Shown here in pieces: positions 7,969 through 17,130 of a stretch of 64,000 nt of DNA; the first letter of the stretch is position 1, and each line of letters starts with the position of its first letter. Both the position numbers and the translations under genes were made by a program. A model generated the notes under the pieces. It was not told the origin of the DNA, did no database searches, and was given only the letters and a program-made list of their open reading frames with translations. The stretch spans positions 1 through 64,000 of the forward strand of contig NZ_NEGE01000007.1 in assembly GCF_002135355.1 (NCBI RefSeq). The letters are read 5' to 3'. Source of the DNA: Acinetobacter sp. ANC 4169 (lineage in GTDB: Bacteria > Pseudomonadota > Gammaproteobacteria > Pseudomonadales > Moraxellaceae).

Positions 7969-8970
7969 ATGCCACATTCTAAAGAATACACAGGCTCGGT
8001 ATATGGTGGACTTGGACATTTGCTTTATGCATACAGCCAAGCCAAGGGCCTTCCCATTTCTGAACGACTTGAAAAGGTTCAGAACTTGGAACGCTTTGAC
8101 TTTAGTCTTTGGCGCGAGCTATTGACAGAGGTAGACCAACATCTGCAGATCCCGGCATTGGGGCTGGATATTGCCGAATATGTGCAGCCTAAGCATTTAG
8201 GTATCATTGCCTATATTGCCCTCTCCTGCAATACCTTGGGGGAAGCCTTATACCGTTATCATGATTTTCATCGGCTGGTCTATGACGGCAGTGCCTTAGA
8301 GGTCAGTATACAGGATGAATATCTGGCAATTGGCTGGGGATATATTCCCATACATTTGATTACCCAAGTCTGCCATGAAACTGCTATTGCCTTAATGCTT
8401 CAGTTTCTTAAACACTTCATGGAATTTGACGATATTCATCTACATGAAGTGCACTTTGTTCATCCAGCTCCAAAAAATGTGGCCATCTATGAACAATACT
8501 TCAATTGCAAAGTCCTGTTTTCACAGCCTAAGGCCCAAATTATTACCCCCATTCATCAGCTGACTAAACCTATACGTCAAGGGGATCAGACCTTGCAGCA
8601 TTTGCTGATGCAACAAGCCCATGCCCTATTAGATAAGCTGCCCAATTCCACCCAACTCGATCATCGTCTGCAACAAGCCATTCTTATCGGGCTGCAAAAA
8701 AACCAGTATCAAATCGAGCCTATTGCCAAACAGTTACATATGTCGGTACGCCAACTGCAACGCCATTTGCAACAACAAGGTACGACTTACCAACAGCGTA
8801 TACAGGAAGTTCGTCATCTGCTGGCAGAACAATATTTAAAAGACCGACATCTCAACCTGCAAGAAATTGCCTTATTGCTCGGCTATTCCGAGCAAAGTGT
8901 CTTCCAGCGTGCGTTTAAGCAGTGGACAAGCATGACACCGCAGCAATGGCGACAACAACAATATGCATAA
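7969..8970 (+). CDS. AraC-family transcriptional regulator
   Basis: A 333-aa regulator. The first 200 or so residues form the Arabinose_bd-type N-terminal domain seen in OruR/ArgR-like AraC proteins (LGIIAYIALSCNTLGEALYRYHDFHRLVYDG). The C-terminal 100 residues carry two helix-turn-helix units: IEPIAKQLHMSVRQLQRHL and LQEIALLLGYSEQSVFQRAF, ending SMTPQQWRQQ. It probably controls the divergent fatty acid hydroxylase-like gene and perhaps itself. Effector unknown. Confidence 0.9.
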   Translation: MPHSKEYTGSVYGGLGHLLYAYSQAKGLPISERLEKVQNLERFDFSLWRELLTEVDQHLQIPALGLDIAEYVQPKHLGIIAYIALSCNTLGEALYRYHDFHRLVYDGSALEVSIQDEYLAIGWGYIPIHLITQVCHETAIALMLQFLKHFMEFDDIHLHEVHFVHPAPKNVAIYEQYFNCKVLFSQPKAQIITPIHQLTKPIRQGDQTLQHLLMQQAHALLDKLPNSTQLDHRLQQAILIGLQKNQYQIEPIAKQLHMSVRQLQRHLQQQGTTYQQRIQEVRHLLAEQYLKDRHLNLQEIALLLGYSEQSVFQRAFKQWTSMTPQQWRQQQYA

Positions 8971-9102
8971 AGCTGGACCCAGATGGTCATGTGAATGTCA
9001 TGTCTGTTCATCATATTGTGATTAAGAAACAAGTAGTTTCTCAATAAATATAAAATATACTGAATGATTAAAAAAAATAAATAGCAGCATCTGGAGAATA
9101 AA

Positions 9103-9785
9103 ATGAATAGATACCTTGCCGAATTGGTTGGAACATTCTAGTTAGTCTTTGGTGGTTGCGGCAGTGCCATACTTGCAACAGCCTTTCCTGACTTGGGCAT
9201 TGGCTTTGCCGGTGTGTCCTTGGCTTTCGGCCTGACAGGAGTGTATGCCTTAGGTCATATTTCAAGGGGTCATTTCAACCCTGCAGTGAGTGTAGGCTTA
9301 TGGTTCGGTGGTCGTTTTGATGCCAAACACCTGATTCCTTATATTATTTCTCAAGTGATCGGCGCGTCTTTAGCTGGGCTGGTATTGTATCTGATCATAC
9401 AGGGGTTTAGGCCGGTTTTTCCGGTACAGCAGGCTTTGCCAGTAATGGTTTTGCCGAGTTATCGCCTGGGCACTATTCCATGACTTCGGCACTGATCATT
9501 GAAATTGTATTGACTGCATTTTTCCTGATTGTGATTATGGGTTCTACGGATCAACGTGCACCGGCAGCTTTTGCACCGATTGCCATTGGTCTGGCTCTAA
9601 CCCTGATTCATTTAATCAGTATTCCAGTGACCAATACCTCGGTAAACCCAGCACGCAGTACCGGTGTGGCCTTTTTTGCACAAACTGCCGCATTAAGCCA
9701 ACTCTGGTTATTCTGGGTAGCCCCTATTTTTGGTGCAATTCTGGGTGCACTCATTTATAAAGTGGTTGCCCCTGAAAAAGACTAA
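9103..9785 (+). pseudogene. aqpZ: Aquaporin Z, disrupted
   Basis: Clear AqpZ relic (MIP water channel). From ATG 9103 (GGAG upstream) it reads MNRYLAELVGTF, then a TAG stop at 9139-9141 where the family has Trp (TFWLVFGG). It continues [14 protein letters not shown] but lacks about three residues of the usual VLTMAYA segment. It has the first NPA ([12 protein letters not shown]), then loses frame near 9400-9430. The rest ([17 protein letters not shown], then the second NPA in [15 protein letters not shown]) is in the frame ending at 9785. Nonsense codon, small deletion and frameshift together make this a true pseudogene rather than one read error. Confidence 0.93.
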
Positions 9786-9796
9786 AAATTCTAATC

Positions 9797-9826
9797 ATAA
9801 AAAAGCTCACATCAGTGAGCTTTTTT
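9797..9826. terminator. Bidirectional terminator
   Basis: Stem AAAAAAGCTCAC / GTGAGCTTTTTT with loop ATCA. It serves the aqpZ relic on the plus strand and the 81-aa gene on the minus strand. Confidence 0.85.
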
Positions 9827-9853
9827 ATGTTCCACATGGAACATGAATGCTGC

Positions 9854-10099
9854 TTATAAGAATGGATTTTCAATTTCCTGTTGATCTTGACGATCAATTT
9901 TTTCCGGAAGATTGGGTTCATTTTCCAAAGCACTGACCACGGCATTGACATAATTCTGCAAGGCTTTAGCGGCCTCTAAACCGGTCTGATCTTTGGTAAG
10001 CTGCAAATTGCCATAAATACTGACACAGTCTTCTTGGTTTTCTAAGGTTAAGTCGTGAATAGCGTGCGATTCGTTACCATTTACAAAAGGCTTGAACAT
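9854..10099 (-). CDS. Small hypothetical protein (81 aa)
   Basis: Not recognised. An 81-aa acidic soluble protein: MFKPFVNGNESHAIHDLTLE at the start, then a segment that looks helical (TGLEAAKALQNYVNAVVSAL) and an acidic tail ending ENPFL. No signal peptide or membrane segment. The start has a weak GAGA ribosome binding site. It lies between two terminators, so it is probably its own transcription unit. A phage-like or regulatory role cannot be argued from the sequence. Confidence 0.6.
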   Translation of the reverse strand: MFKPFVNGNESHAIHDLTLENQEDCVSIYGNLQLTKDQTGLEAAKALQNYVNAVVSALENEPNLPEKIDRQDQQEIENPFL

Positions 10100-10127
10100 T
10101 GTATTCTCACTGATCGTTGTTGTTATT

Positions 10128-10158
10128 TAAAAAGTAGGATGATTACCATCATCCTACC
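10128..10158 (-). terminator. Terminator of the nuclease gene
   Basis: Perfect stem GTAGGATGAT / ATCATCCTAC with loop TACC (10134-10157). An A run at 10129-10133 gives a T tract on the minus strand. Confidence 0.8.
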
Positions 10159-10168
10159 TAAAAAAAGC

Positions 10169-11302
10169 TTATTTCAACAACTGCAAAATGTACTGTAAAA
10201 GTCCTTCAATCAATTGTTTAACAATCGCATCTTGGGTATTTGGGTCGATAGTAGGCGTACTGTTCTTGCTCTCACCCGATGCTGCTTGAGTTGAAGAATT
10301 TGGGCTAACCGATGAAGATTTAAACTGTTTTTGCAAAGCAGTCAGCTGATCGGTACTCACTTCCTCAGCACATTGGCTTTCTGCATCCCAATGTGAATAA
10401 GTGATCTGTTTATTGGCTTTCACAGCCGTTGCGGTTAATGGCAAATTATAAGTATTGCGCTTTTGGTCTTCGGTTAACTGCGGGAAAATATTAATTCCAG
10501 TGAGATCTTCCAAAGCACATATACTGATCACCTGTACTTTTGGTGCAGTATCCTTGAGGGTATTGTCGGCATAGTAGACACCTGCCGCCCCGGTTTTAGG
10601 TATGTAGATGGCTTTGTAGGTCGCTGTTGGAACAATCACGCCCTTACCAATCATCTTTAGCTTTTTAGCCGAATATACCGGACCAGTAACAAGATAAACA
10701 TCCTGCTTTTGCTTGGTCACAATGGCACGAGTCGCCTCTTCTAACTCTCGCCACACCTGCTGATTATTCTTCGGTGCCTGTGGCACCATGTTGGCCAATG
10801 AGAAGCTGTCAAACTGCGCCGCTTTATTTGGCATATCGGCATTCGGTGCCATGTGCCCGCGGTCATAGCCTGATGCTTTGTAATCTGACAGGGTTGCCCG
10901 ATGTTCCGCTTTTACGCTGCTTTCTTCATGGAAGCTGTCTTCACGTGGAATTTTTTGGCTCAAGCGCTGCGGAGTCAAGGCTTCAGCTACCCATAACGGG
11001 GTTTTGGATACCCCCGAGTACATCACATTAAAACCGTTAAAACACAGCGGATAGGTATTTTTATTCAGGCTTTCTTTGGCCAAATAAGGCGGAATATCAC
11101 GATAAAACTGGTCCAGACAAGCCGAGTTTGATGAAGAGGGTAAGGAGACCAGCTGTTGAATTTTTTCCTGTCCAAAGGCAATTGCAAAACTGCTGGTCGC
11201 GACTACGCCCAAAATAATTTTTAAACTATTCTGATTTAAAATTTGCATCAAAGATTGACCAGTTTTACGTTTCTTAATTGCCATTGTTAGACCAACACCC
11301 AT
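10169..11302 (-). CDS. Exported DNA/RNA non-specific endonuclease (NUC1 family)
   Basis: A 377-aa protein with a basic N-terminus and one hydrophobic segment (about residues 27-45), so it is secreted or membrane-anchored. The betabeta-alpha-Me nuclease signature YDRGHMAPNADM (catalytic His in DRGH) and the metal-site SLANMVPQAPKNNQQVWRELE are intact. The last 60 residues form a Ser/Thr-rich linker and a short helix. It degrades nucleic acids in the periplasm or outside, for nutrition or DNA turnover. Two starts are possible (11302, or the ATG at 11284 giving MAIKKRK); neither has a strong ribosome binding site. Confidence 0.88.
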   Translation of the reverse strand: MGVGLTMAIKKRKTGQSLMQILNQNSLKIILGVVATSSFAIAFGQEKIQQLVSLPSSSNSACLDQFYRDIPPYLAKESLNKNTYPLCFNGFNVMYSGVSKTPLWVAEALTPQRLSQKIPREDSFHEESSVKAEHRATLSDYKASGYDRGHMAPNADMPNKAAQFDSFSLANMVPQAPKNNQQVWRELEEATRAIVTKQKQDVYLVTGPVYSAKKLKMIGKGVIVPTATYKAIYIPKTGAAGVYYADNTLKDTAPKVQVISICALEDLTGINIFPQLTEDQKRNTYNLPLTATAVKANKQITYSHWDAESQCAEEVSTDQLTALQKQFKSSSVSPNSSTQAASGESKNSTPTIDPNTQDAIVKQLIEGLLQYILQLLK

Positions 11303-11539
11303 TTTTCACGAGCTTAACAAGCAGGGAAAATGAAGTATATGTAGCAAAATTTATTTGCTTAACATTTAGGCTGAAATTGGTTAACAAAAGCACAGTTGTT
11401 GTAACAGTATGTCTAATTTTCTAAAGCTTTTCTAACAAGTCTTAATAGCTTTACGTATGTTTGATTGAAAAACCGATCATGCTTATGACAAGGTAAAAAT
11501 ACGCAAAAATTCTAGATAATTATTTCTACGGAGTATTTT

Positions 11540-12361
11540 ATGCATTTTAAGCTTTTAGGTTTGAGTCTAGTTACAGGAATGATGAGTGCAACGGCATTCG
11601 CAGAACCCGCCATTCAACCGGGTGATACTTTAGAAAGTCTATCTCAAGTCAAAGTTAACACTACGGTCAATGGTCAAGCCGGTTCCATTCAAGATTTAGT
11701 GGCCAGCGGTCAAATCCGTATTGTTGATGCAGGCCAAGTTGCTGCTGAACCTAACCCAGCTGGTGCTGAAACCGAATTGCAAAGCAATGCTGCTGCGGAT
11801 ACCACTGCAGCCCAAGCCGCTCCACAAACTGCCGAGCTCAATACCACAGCACAAAATGCTGAGGCCACCCAAGCTGCATCTGAAACCGAAGCGCAAACCA
11901 CCTCCGCTTCAGATGCAACTGCAGCTCAAGGTACTGAGATGAATACCGCGGCACAGGCCGTTGACCCAACTATAGAACAGGCAAATGCACCTGCTACCGA
12001 GCAAACCGCTCAGGCTGCACCTGAAAATGTAGATCCAATGCAACCAAATACCGAATTGGCAGCACAACAGGCAGAGCAAGGTGCTGGTCAAGAGATCGCA
12101 GCTGCACCAGTCAGTGAGTCTCCTGCTGATGCACGACAAGTGAATGCAGCGAATATGCCTCAAGCAGATGTAACCAATCAATCTGCTGCTTTAGTACCGG
12201 CAGACACTACTGAAGCGAATGCACCCCAAGAAGCCTTTGCAGCAACACCTGAAGCTACACAGCCAACTGACGCAGTACAGGCAGCTCCTGAAACCGATGC
12301 TACAGATGCACCAGTCAATGCATCTCCTGAAGCGCCAGTGACTGAAGCAACAGAGAACTAA
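11540..12361 (+). CDS. Exported Ala/Thr/Gln-rich low-complexity protein
   Basis: A 273-aa protein with a clean signal peptide (MHFKLLGLSLVTGMMSATAFA, cleavage before EPAIQ). A short ordered-looking segment follows (residues 22-68: IQPGDTLESLSQVKVNT through SGQIRIVDA). From about residue 70 to the end it is almost only Ala, Thr, Gln, Glu and Pro, with irregular TQAAP/TEAN-like repeats and no Cys or Trp. It is probably an unstructured periplasmic or envelope protein. The family is not recognised. Terminated by the hairpin at 12396-12426. Confidence 0.7.
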   Translation: MHFKLLGLSLVTGMMSATAFAEPAIQPGDTLESLSQVKVNTTVNGQAGSIQDLVASGQIRIVDAGQVAAEPNPAGAETELQSNAAADTTAAQAAPQTAELNTTAQNAEATQAASETEAQTTSASDATAAQGTEMNTAAQAVDPTIEQANAPATEQTAQAAPENVDPMQPNTELAAQQAEQGAGQEIAAAPVSESPADARQVNAANMPQADVTNQSAALVPADTTEANAPQEAFAATPEATQPTDAVQAAPETDATDAPVNASPEAPVTEATEN

Positions 12362-12395
12362 TCACACTCTTTTTCAGGCTTTCATCCTCCAAATA

Positions 12396-12426
12396 AAAAA
12401 CCAAGGCTTTTCCACCTTGGTTTTTT
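12396..12426. terminator. Bidirectional terminator
   Basis: Stem AAAAAACCAAGG / CCTTGGTTTTTT around CTTTTCCA. It sits between the convergent low-complexity protein gene and kup. Confidence 0.85.
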
Positions 12427-12445
12427 ATTGCCTATCAAATTTGAT

Positions 12446-14326
12446 CTAAATTTCGATCTGGCTGCCCAGCTCAACGACACGATTGGGTGGAATTTGATAA
12501 AAATCACTCACCGGACTGGTATTGCGCTGCATCGAAATAAACAGCTTTTCACGCCATGGCGACAAGCCCTCGCCCACCGTATGAATTAGTCGATCACGGG
12601 AAATAAAGAAGCTCATTTGCATCATGTCAAATTCAAAACCCAGCTCCTGATAAGCCTGTTCTAGCGCTTCAGGAATGTTAGGTTGATCTTTAAAACCGTA
12701 ATACAGTGAAATACGATAGAAACGGTTATCCAGTTTTTCAATTTTACTGCGTTCTTCCTGTGCCACATAAGGAATATCACGCGTATTCACGGTGACCATA
12801 ATATTGAGTTCGTGCAGAACCTTATTATGCTTAATATTATGCAACATGGCATGCGGCACAATATTCGGGGTTCCGGTCAGGAATACGGCTGCTCCTGGAA
12901 CAAATTGTGTTTCAGCACTCATGCCTATACTTTTGATAAACAGATCGATCGGCAAGGCATCTTTTTCCAAACGCGCCAGTAAGATTTCCCGCCCGGCTTT
13001 CCAGGTCATCAGAATGGTATATACCGCAGCGCCGATCAGAATTGGCACCCATCCTCCAGAAATGATTTTCAATGAGGTTGAGGCCACAAAGATCAAATCA
13101 ATCAACAGGAATGGCACGGCAAACAACAACACTTTCCATACCGGCCAACGCCAAAAACCATAGGCCAGGAATGAAATTAAAATGGTACCGCAGAGCATGG
13201 TCATGGTGACAGCAACGCCATAAGCACTGGCCAGATTGGCACTGTTCTCAAATAATAAAATCAAGATGACCACAGAGATAAACAGCACCCAGTTAATGAA
13301 CGGCAAATAAATTTGTCCCTGTTCAACATCCGAGGTGTGATGCACGGTTAAGCGGGGTAGGTAGCGCAACTGAATGGCCTGATTGGTCATGGAAAAAACG
13401 CCAGTGATCACGGCTTGCGAGGCAATCACTGCTGCCGCGGTTGCCAGGCCAATCATCGGGTATAATGCCCAGCCGGGAACCAGCATATAGAACGGATTTG
13501 CAATCGCATCCGGGTTACGCAGTAATAATGCCCCTTGTCCTGCGTAGTTCAAAAGCAGACAAGGCAGGACAATAATGAACCAGGCCAGACGAATCGGTAA
13601 GCGGCCAAAATGCCCCATATCCGCATAGAGCGCTTCCCCACCGGTCATGGTCAGAATCACCGCTCCCATGGTCAGGAAAGCCACATAGGGCTGATGCACC
13701 ACAAAATTAAACGCCCAGTGTGGACTGATCATGGTCAATACAAATGGGGTCTGAATAATGCTCCATATACCCACGGCACCAATGGATAAAAACCACGCCA
13801 GGGTTAAAGGGCCAAAGAATTTGCCCATGGTGGCGGTACCATGCCGCTGAATAATAAACAGACCAGTTAAAATTCCAATGGCCAAAGGCATGAGCCATTG
13901 GTTAAACATCGGTGTTGCAATACTTAAACCTTCAATTGCCGATAACACAGAAATAGCAGGAGTAATAATGCCATCGCCAAAAAATAACGAAGCACCGATA
14001 AAACCCAATGCAATCAGATAAATTTTCTTGTTGTCAGCAATACGTGTGGTACGCAGGTTCAATGCCAGTAATGACATAATCCCGCCTTCACCATTGTTAT
14101 CTGCACGCATAATGATGGTGACGTATTTGAAACTGATCGTCAGCATGATGCACCAAAAAATCAGTGACAAAATTCCAAGGACTGATGCTTCAGTAATAGC
14201 GAGATGCGCAGTCAGGAAACATTGTCGAAGGGCGTACAATGGACTGGTGCCAATGTCCCCAAATACCACCCCAAGCGCTGCAAGGGTAATCACAGGCAAG
14301 GCGGCTTTTTGTGCAGTACTTTGCAT
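12446..14326 (-). CDS. kup: Low-affinity potassium transporter Kup
   Basis: A 626-aa HAK/KUP/KT potassium/proton symporter. The N-terminal signature [21 protein letters not shown] is near complete. About 12 membrane segments run to residue 440, including [20 protein letters not shown] and [16 protein letters not shown] hydrophilic C-terminal domain of about 180 residues follows, ending [14 protein letters not shown]. Length and domain order are normal. It is alone on its strand and divergent from tRNA-Ser. Confidence 0.97.
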   Translation of the reverse strand: MQSTAQKAALPVITLAALGVVFGDIGTSPLYALRQCFLTAHLAITEASVLGILSLIFWCIMLTISFKYVTIIMRADNNGEGGIMSLLALNLRTTRIADNKKIYLIALGFIGASLFFGDGIITPAISVLSAIEGLSIATPMFNQWLMPLAIGILTGLFIIQRHGTATMGKFFGPLTLAWFLSIGAVGIWSIIQTPFVLTMISPHWAFNFVVHQPYVAFLTMGAVILTMTGGEALYADMGHFGRLPIRLAWFIIVLPCLLLNYAGQGALLLRNPDAIANPFYMLVPGWALYPMIGLATAAAVIASQAVITGVFSMTNQAIQLRYLPRLTVHHTSDVEQGQIYLPFINWVLFISVVILILLFENSANLASAYGVAVTMTMLCGTILISFLAYGFWRWPVWKVLLFAVPFLLIDLIFVASTSLKIISGGWVPILIGAAVYTILMTWKAGREILLARLEKDALPIDLFIKSIGMSAETQFVPGAAVFLTGTPNIVPHAMLHNIKHNKVLHELNIMVTVNTRDIPYVAQEERSKIEKLDNRFYRISLYYGFKDQPNIPEALEQAYQELGFEFDMMQMSFFISRDRLIHTVGEGLSPWREKLFISMQRNTSPVSDFYQIPPNRVVELGSQIEI

Positions 14327-14407
14327 ATTTCGTCTTCGTTTTAGACACTATTTTTTCGCAATCATATCACTGAGCAAAAACTTTTGCTCTAAATCAATTG
14401 TTTCAAC

Positions 14408-14436
14408 TTGGCAGAGGGGGTTTTTTTCGCTATTAT
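14408..14436 (+). promoter_or_regulatory. Sigma-70 promoter of tRNA-Ser
   Basis: TTGGCA (14408-14413), 17-bp spacer, TATTAT (14431-14436). The tRNA begins 12 bp after the -10. Confidence 0.75.
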
Positions 14437-14447
14437 CGCGCTCCAAT

Positions 14448-14537
14448 GGTGAGGTGTCCGAGTGGCTGAAGGAGCACGCCTGGAAAGTGTGTATACGTTT
14501 GCGCGTATCGAGGGTTCGAATCCCTCTCTCACCGCCA
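14448..14537 (+). tRNA. tRNA-Ser (anticodon GGA)
   Basis: A 90-nt class II tRNA with encoded CCA. The acceptor GGTGAGG pairs with TCTCACC (one G-U), the anticodon GGA is at 14482-14484, a long variable arm precedes AGGGTTCGAATCCCT (T arm), and the discriminator is G. Reads UCC/UCU serine codons. It is very similar to the E. coli serine-GGA tRNA as I remember it. Confidence 0.97.
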
Positions 14538-14570
14538 TATTGAAAAGAACTGCAATCTAAAGCAGTGAAG

Positions 14571-14606
14571 AAAGGCTTAAATCTAAAGGGTTTAAGCCTT
14601 TTTTGT
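14571..14606 (+). terminator. Terminator of tRNA-Ser
   Basis: Stem AGGCTTAAA / TTTAAGCCT followed by TTTTT, about 35 bp after the tRNA. Confidence 0.8.
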
Positions 14607-14796
14607 TGTCTTACCCTATTAAACAAAATACTTAAAACTGTTTGATATCATTCATTAATGTTTGAATTTTTAGTGAAATAGTTAGTAAGTTAGCCGCTGA
14701 AATTCTCCAGATACAGTTGATCAAATCACGACCATTGCTGTGGGAAAAAGTGAACTGAAAAAACAGGTATGTCTATTTCAGCGCATTTTGAACCGT

Positions 14797-15057
14797 TTAT
14801 TTATGTTCAAAATATTTCAGACATCCTTGAAAAAACTCCTCATTGAAATTCATGGATGGATCATCTTTGTCATCATCGCATTGATCTACCGACTTGAGAT
14901 TATCTTGTGCATAGCGATAACCATAATACTGCTCTGTACCTTCCTGAAAGCCGCCAAATTCCTCCTGCTGCCTAGTGGATTGGAAATAAAGAAATGCGGC
15001 GATTGCAATAATGCTGAGTATCACCAAAGTCAGGATACTTTTGATTTTTTTTGACAT
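14797..15057 (-). CDS. Small single-pass membrane hypothetical protein
   Basis: An 86-aa protein (MSKKIKSILTLVILSIIAIAAFLYFQSTRQQ): a basic start, one transmembrane or signal-anchor helix (about residues 7-26), then an acidic outward part with two Cys (VDQCDDDKDDP and FFQGCLKYFEHK) that could form a disulfide in the periplasm. The start at 15057 is chosen because GGGGAG lies about 10 bases upstream; an in-frame ATG at 15075 lies before this site. Function unknown. Confidence 0.6.
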   Translation of the reverse strand: MSKKIKSILTLVILSIIAIAAFLYFQSTRQQEEFGGFQEGTEQYYGYRYAQDNLKSVDQCDDDKDDPSMNFNEEFFQGCLKYFEHK

Positions 15058-15163
15058 TGTATTGATACTCCCCATGCATACTGATCATAAAAATACGCCA
15101 TGCTTTTTGAAAAATATTCAAATGCTCCACCTTATAAATTCCATGGTTTAAGCTACATGAAAG

Positions 15164-15373
15164 TTATTTCTGTTGTCTGACCGGATTCTCCGGTTCCTCA
15201 TTCGGTTGTTTTTGCGGATTCGGCCGTTTTTGTGGATTTGAACTTGTAAGATGTTGATCAGGTTGGTCAGGTTGAGGACTGGGCTGATCGGGTTGTTCCT
15301 GCACGTCAGGATGTTGAATAGCAGGTGCTGGCCGTTTCTGTTGGTCAGGCTGAGAATTATCTTGATGAACCAT
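15164..15373 (-). CDS. Pro/Gln/Asp-rich microprotein
   Basis: A 69-aa low-complexity protein made mostly of P, Q, D, N and K, with PDQP-type units in the middle (QPDQPSPQPDQPDQ) and NPQKRPNPQKQPNEEP after it. No hydrophobic segment. A strong GAGGGGGC ribosome binding site lies about 8 bases before the ATG at 15373, which is the main reason for calling it coding. Function unknown; an intrinsically disordered protein. Confidence 0.5.
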   Translation of the reverse strand: MVHQDNSQPDQQKRPAPAIQHPDVQEQPDQPSPQPDQPDQHLTSSNPQKRPNPQKQPNEEPENPVRQQK

Positions 15374-15768
15374 GATCTGCCCCCTCTGCTTCTAGCATTT
15401 ATGACTCACTATCACAGTCCTAATCTACGCCTTAATTTTTATTATCCAATACCGCATCTGTTTCAATTCCCCCTCAATGTAAACCCATATATTTATAGAT
15501 GATTGATCTTCAACACCAGCTATAGCACGGCATTCACATACATTACCAAAAACCTGATGACTCGCATGATCCATTCACATGTGCTTACCAAGCAATGAGG
15601 TATCTTCGAGGATTTTTGCATGAAAATTCAGCGCAAATAACTATTGAAAAATGATTCTATAAATGCAATATTTCCATCATAACAATCATATAACCTTATA
15701 ACAGAGCCCTGAACCCAATTATAAAAGCGTATTGAACACATAGAGAAAACTGCTATTCGGGAGTGAAT
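15374..15768. other. Intergenic region, nothing recognised
   Basis: This 395-bp stretch holds no supported gene. A frame on the minus strand runs back from 15930 to 15628 opposite the plus-strand small gene and has no support. The promoter of the 15769 gene must lie in the last 60 bp. Confidence 0.5.
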
Positions 15769-15996
15769 ATGAATACCAGCACTAATTATGTTAAACAGAT
15801 CAAGAATGCTAAACGTGGCGGTTATACTCCAACTCTTGCAAAGGATATTAATAAGCATAAAATTCAAAAAGCGATTCGTCTGATTGAACAGTGGCGAAAA
15901 CTTGCCAATGAACTTAAACCACAAATGCAAATTGATATGGCTTTAACCCTGGAAGAATGTGCTCAAGACCTGGATCAGATTTTAAGGAGCAAATAG
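15769..15996 (+). CDS. Small basic hypothetical protein (75 aa)
   Basis: Starts at ATG 15769 (MNTSTNYVKQIKNAKRGGYT) with GGGAG five bases upstream; a GTG two codons earlier overlaps that site. It has a basic N-terminal part, then two helical segments (IQKAIRLIEQWRKLANEL and MQIDMALTLEECAQDLDQIL) that could dimerise. No membrane segment. Family not recognised; size and charge would fit a small nucleic-acid or protein-binding factor, which is a guess. Confidence 0.6.
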   Translation: MNTSTNYVKQIKNAKRGGYTPTLAKDINKHKIQKAIRLIEQWRKLANELKPQMQIDMALTLEECAQDLDQILRSK

Positions 15997-16096
15997 TCGG
16001 CGCACTTGAAACAGCATATGAATTTGAATGGTGAAAATAGCGGGTGATTGAACATATCCAAATCAATTCACCCTATTCAACCGCTCATTTTTTGGC

Positions 16097-16124
16097 TTGC
16101 GTTTTCAACAAAATTCGCTATTAT
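16097..16124 (+). promoter_or_regulatory. Promoter of tRNA-Thr
   Basis: TTGCGT (16097-16102), 16-bp spacer, TATTAT (16119-16124). The tRNA begins 13 bp downstream. Confidence 0.6.
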
Positions 16125-16136
16125 TCTCTGCACGTT

Positions 16137-16212
<76 letters not shown>

Positions 16213-16222
16213 TTTTATACTT

Positions 16223-16258
16223 AGCCTCGCTTTTTTAGTGAGGCTTTGTTGTTTTTAG
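16223..16258 (+). terminator. Terminator of tRNA-Thr
   Basis: Stem AGCCTCGC / GTGAGGCT (one G-U) with a T-rich loop and a downstream T-rich tract. Confidence 0.7.
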
Positions 16259-16305
16259 ATGATGATTTTTAAAACTAAAACCTAGAATATTCAACAGCCG
16301 ATTCT

Positions 16306-17127
16306 TTAGGGTTTGTGCGCCGTGATTTGCACATATTTGACCAGACCATCTACATACAGCTTGTGGCATAGTTTTGCAGTCATACGAATTTTAAAGGCAT
16401 CCAGATCGGAATTGTGCTGGGGTATTTGCTGAATGTAATTTGCAAAGCCCTTCAAAACGGCAGGCGATAAATCCCGAATGGTTATATCGGTAAAAGAATG
16501 CTGCCGGAATGTCTGTTCTAATCCTGATGCCGTCATTAAATTATCTAAATGCACATCGGCAGCTTTTAACAGCCATTTATATTTCTGCTTTTGCACTGCG
16601 CTTAAATTCAGCCATTGCTCGGACAACATTAAATAATGCATACCCAAGCGGCCTTTTGCATTTAATACCGGGCTAACGGCATAAAGAAATGAATTTAAAT
16701 TACAATGATAAGCAGCATCGATACACAGCACCACATCAAAGTTCTGCTTGAAAGGAATCTGGTTTAAATTTAAAAATGATTGCTGATAAATGGCAGCAAG
16801 TTTAGGAAGATGCTGTTGAATTTGCTGCACGCAGCTGGATTGTAACTCTACTGCTTCAATATGCCGAACCTGATAGTGCTGTTGCCAGTGCAACAGACTT
16901 GCCCCCTGCCCACAGCCTAGGTCCAGCAAACAGTCATTTGCATTTAAAGCGACCGCTTGCGCCAATTGATCTGCCAATTGGGCACAAGCTTCAGGATAGG
17001 AGGATGTTACATCCTCCCAATAGCCCAGATTGCTCCAGGCGAGTTCGGCATTATCCCCTAACTGTTTTGCATTAATCGCGTATTTATGTTTTGGAAACTG
17101 CTGACGAATCGCTTGAAGCCATTTCAT
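16306..17127 (-). CDS. Class I SAM-dependent methyltransferase
   Basis: A 273-aa cytosolic methyltransferase. The SAM-binding motif I CLLDLGCGQGAS lies at residues 66-77, with the acidic VELQSS after the next strand and DVVLCIDAAYHC as motif IV. The C-terminal 100 residues are helical and family-specific. Substrate unknown. The start codon lies 3 bp after the stop of the FAD oxidoreductase gene, so translation is probably coupled and the two enzymes should act in one pathway. FAD-oxidoreductase/methyltransferase pairs are known from modified fatty acid pathways, but this enzyme does not look like a cyclopropane fatty acid synthase. Confidence 0.8.
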   Translation of the reverse strand: MKWLQAIRQQFPKHKYAINAKQLGDNAELAWSNLGYWEDVTSSYPEACAQLADQLAQAVALNANDCLLDLGCGQGASLLHWQQHYQVRHIEAVELQSSCVQQIQQHLPKLAAIYQQSFLNLNQIPFKQNFDVVLCIDAAYHCNLNSFLYAVSPVLNAKGRLGMHYLMLSEQWLNLSAVQKQKYKWLLKAADVHLDNLMTASGLEQTFRQHSFTDITIRDLSPAVLKGFANYIQQIPQHNSDLDAFKIRMTAKLCHKLYVDGLVKYVQITAHKP

Positions 17128-17130
17128 GTA

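Noticed and set aside
14348-14626. A 92-aa minus-strand frame containing [12 protein letters not shown]
   Set aside because: It is the reverse complement of tRNA-Ser(GGA) and its terminator; this peptide is a well-known false gene call over serine tRNAs.
14740-15054. A 104-aa plus-strand frame with hydrophobic stretches
   Set aside because: It lies opposite the small membrane protein gene at 14797-15057, which has a strong ribosome binding site; the plus frame has none and its hydrophobicity comes from the complementary codons.
15628-15930. A 100-aa minus-strand frame
   Set aside because: It is opposite the 75-aa gene at 15769-15996, which has GGGAG at correct spacing; the minus frame has no initiation signal.
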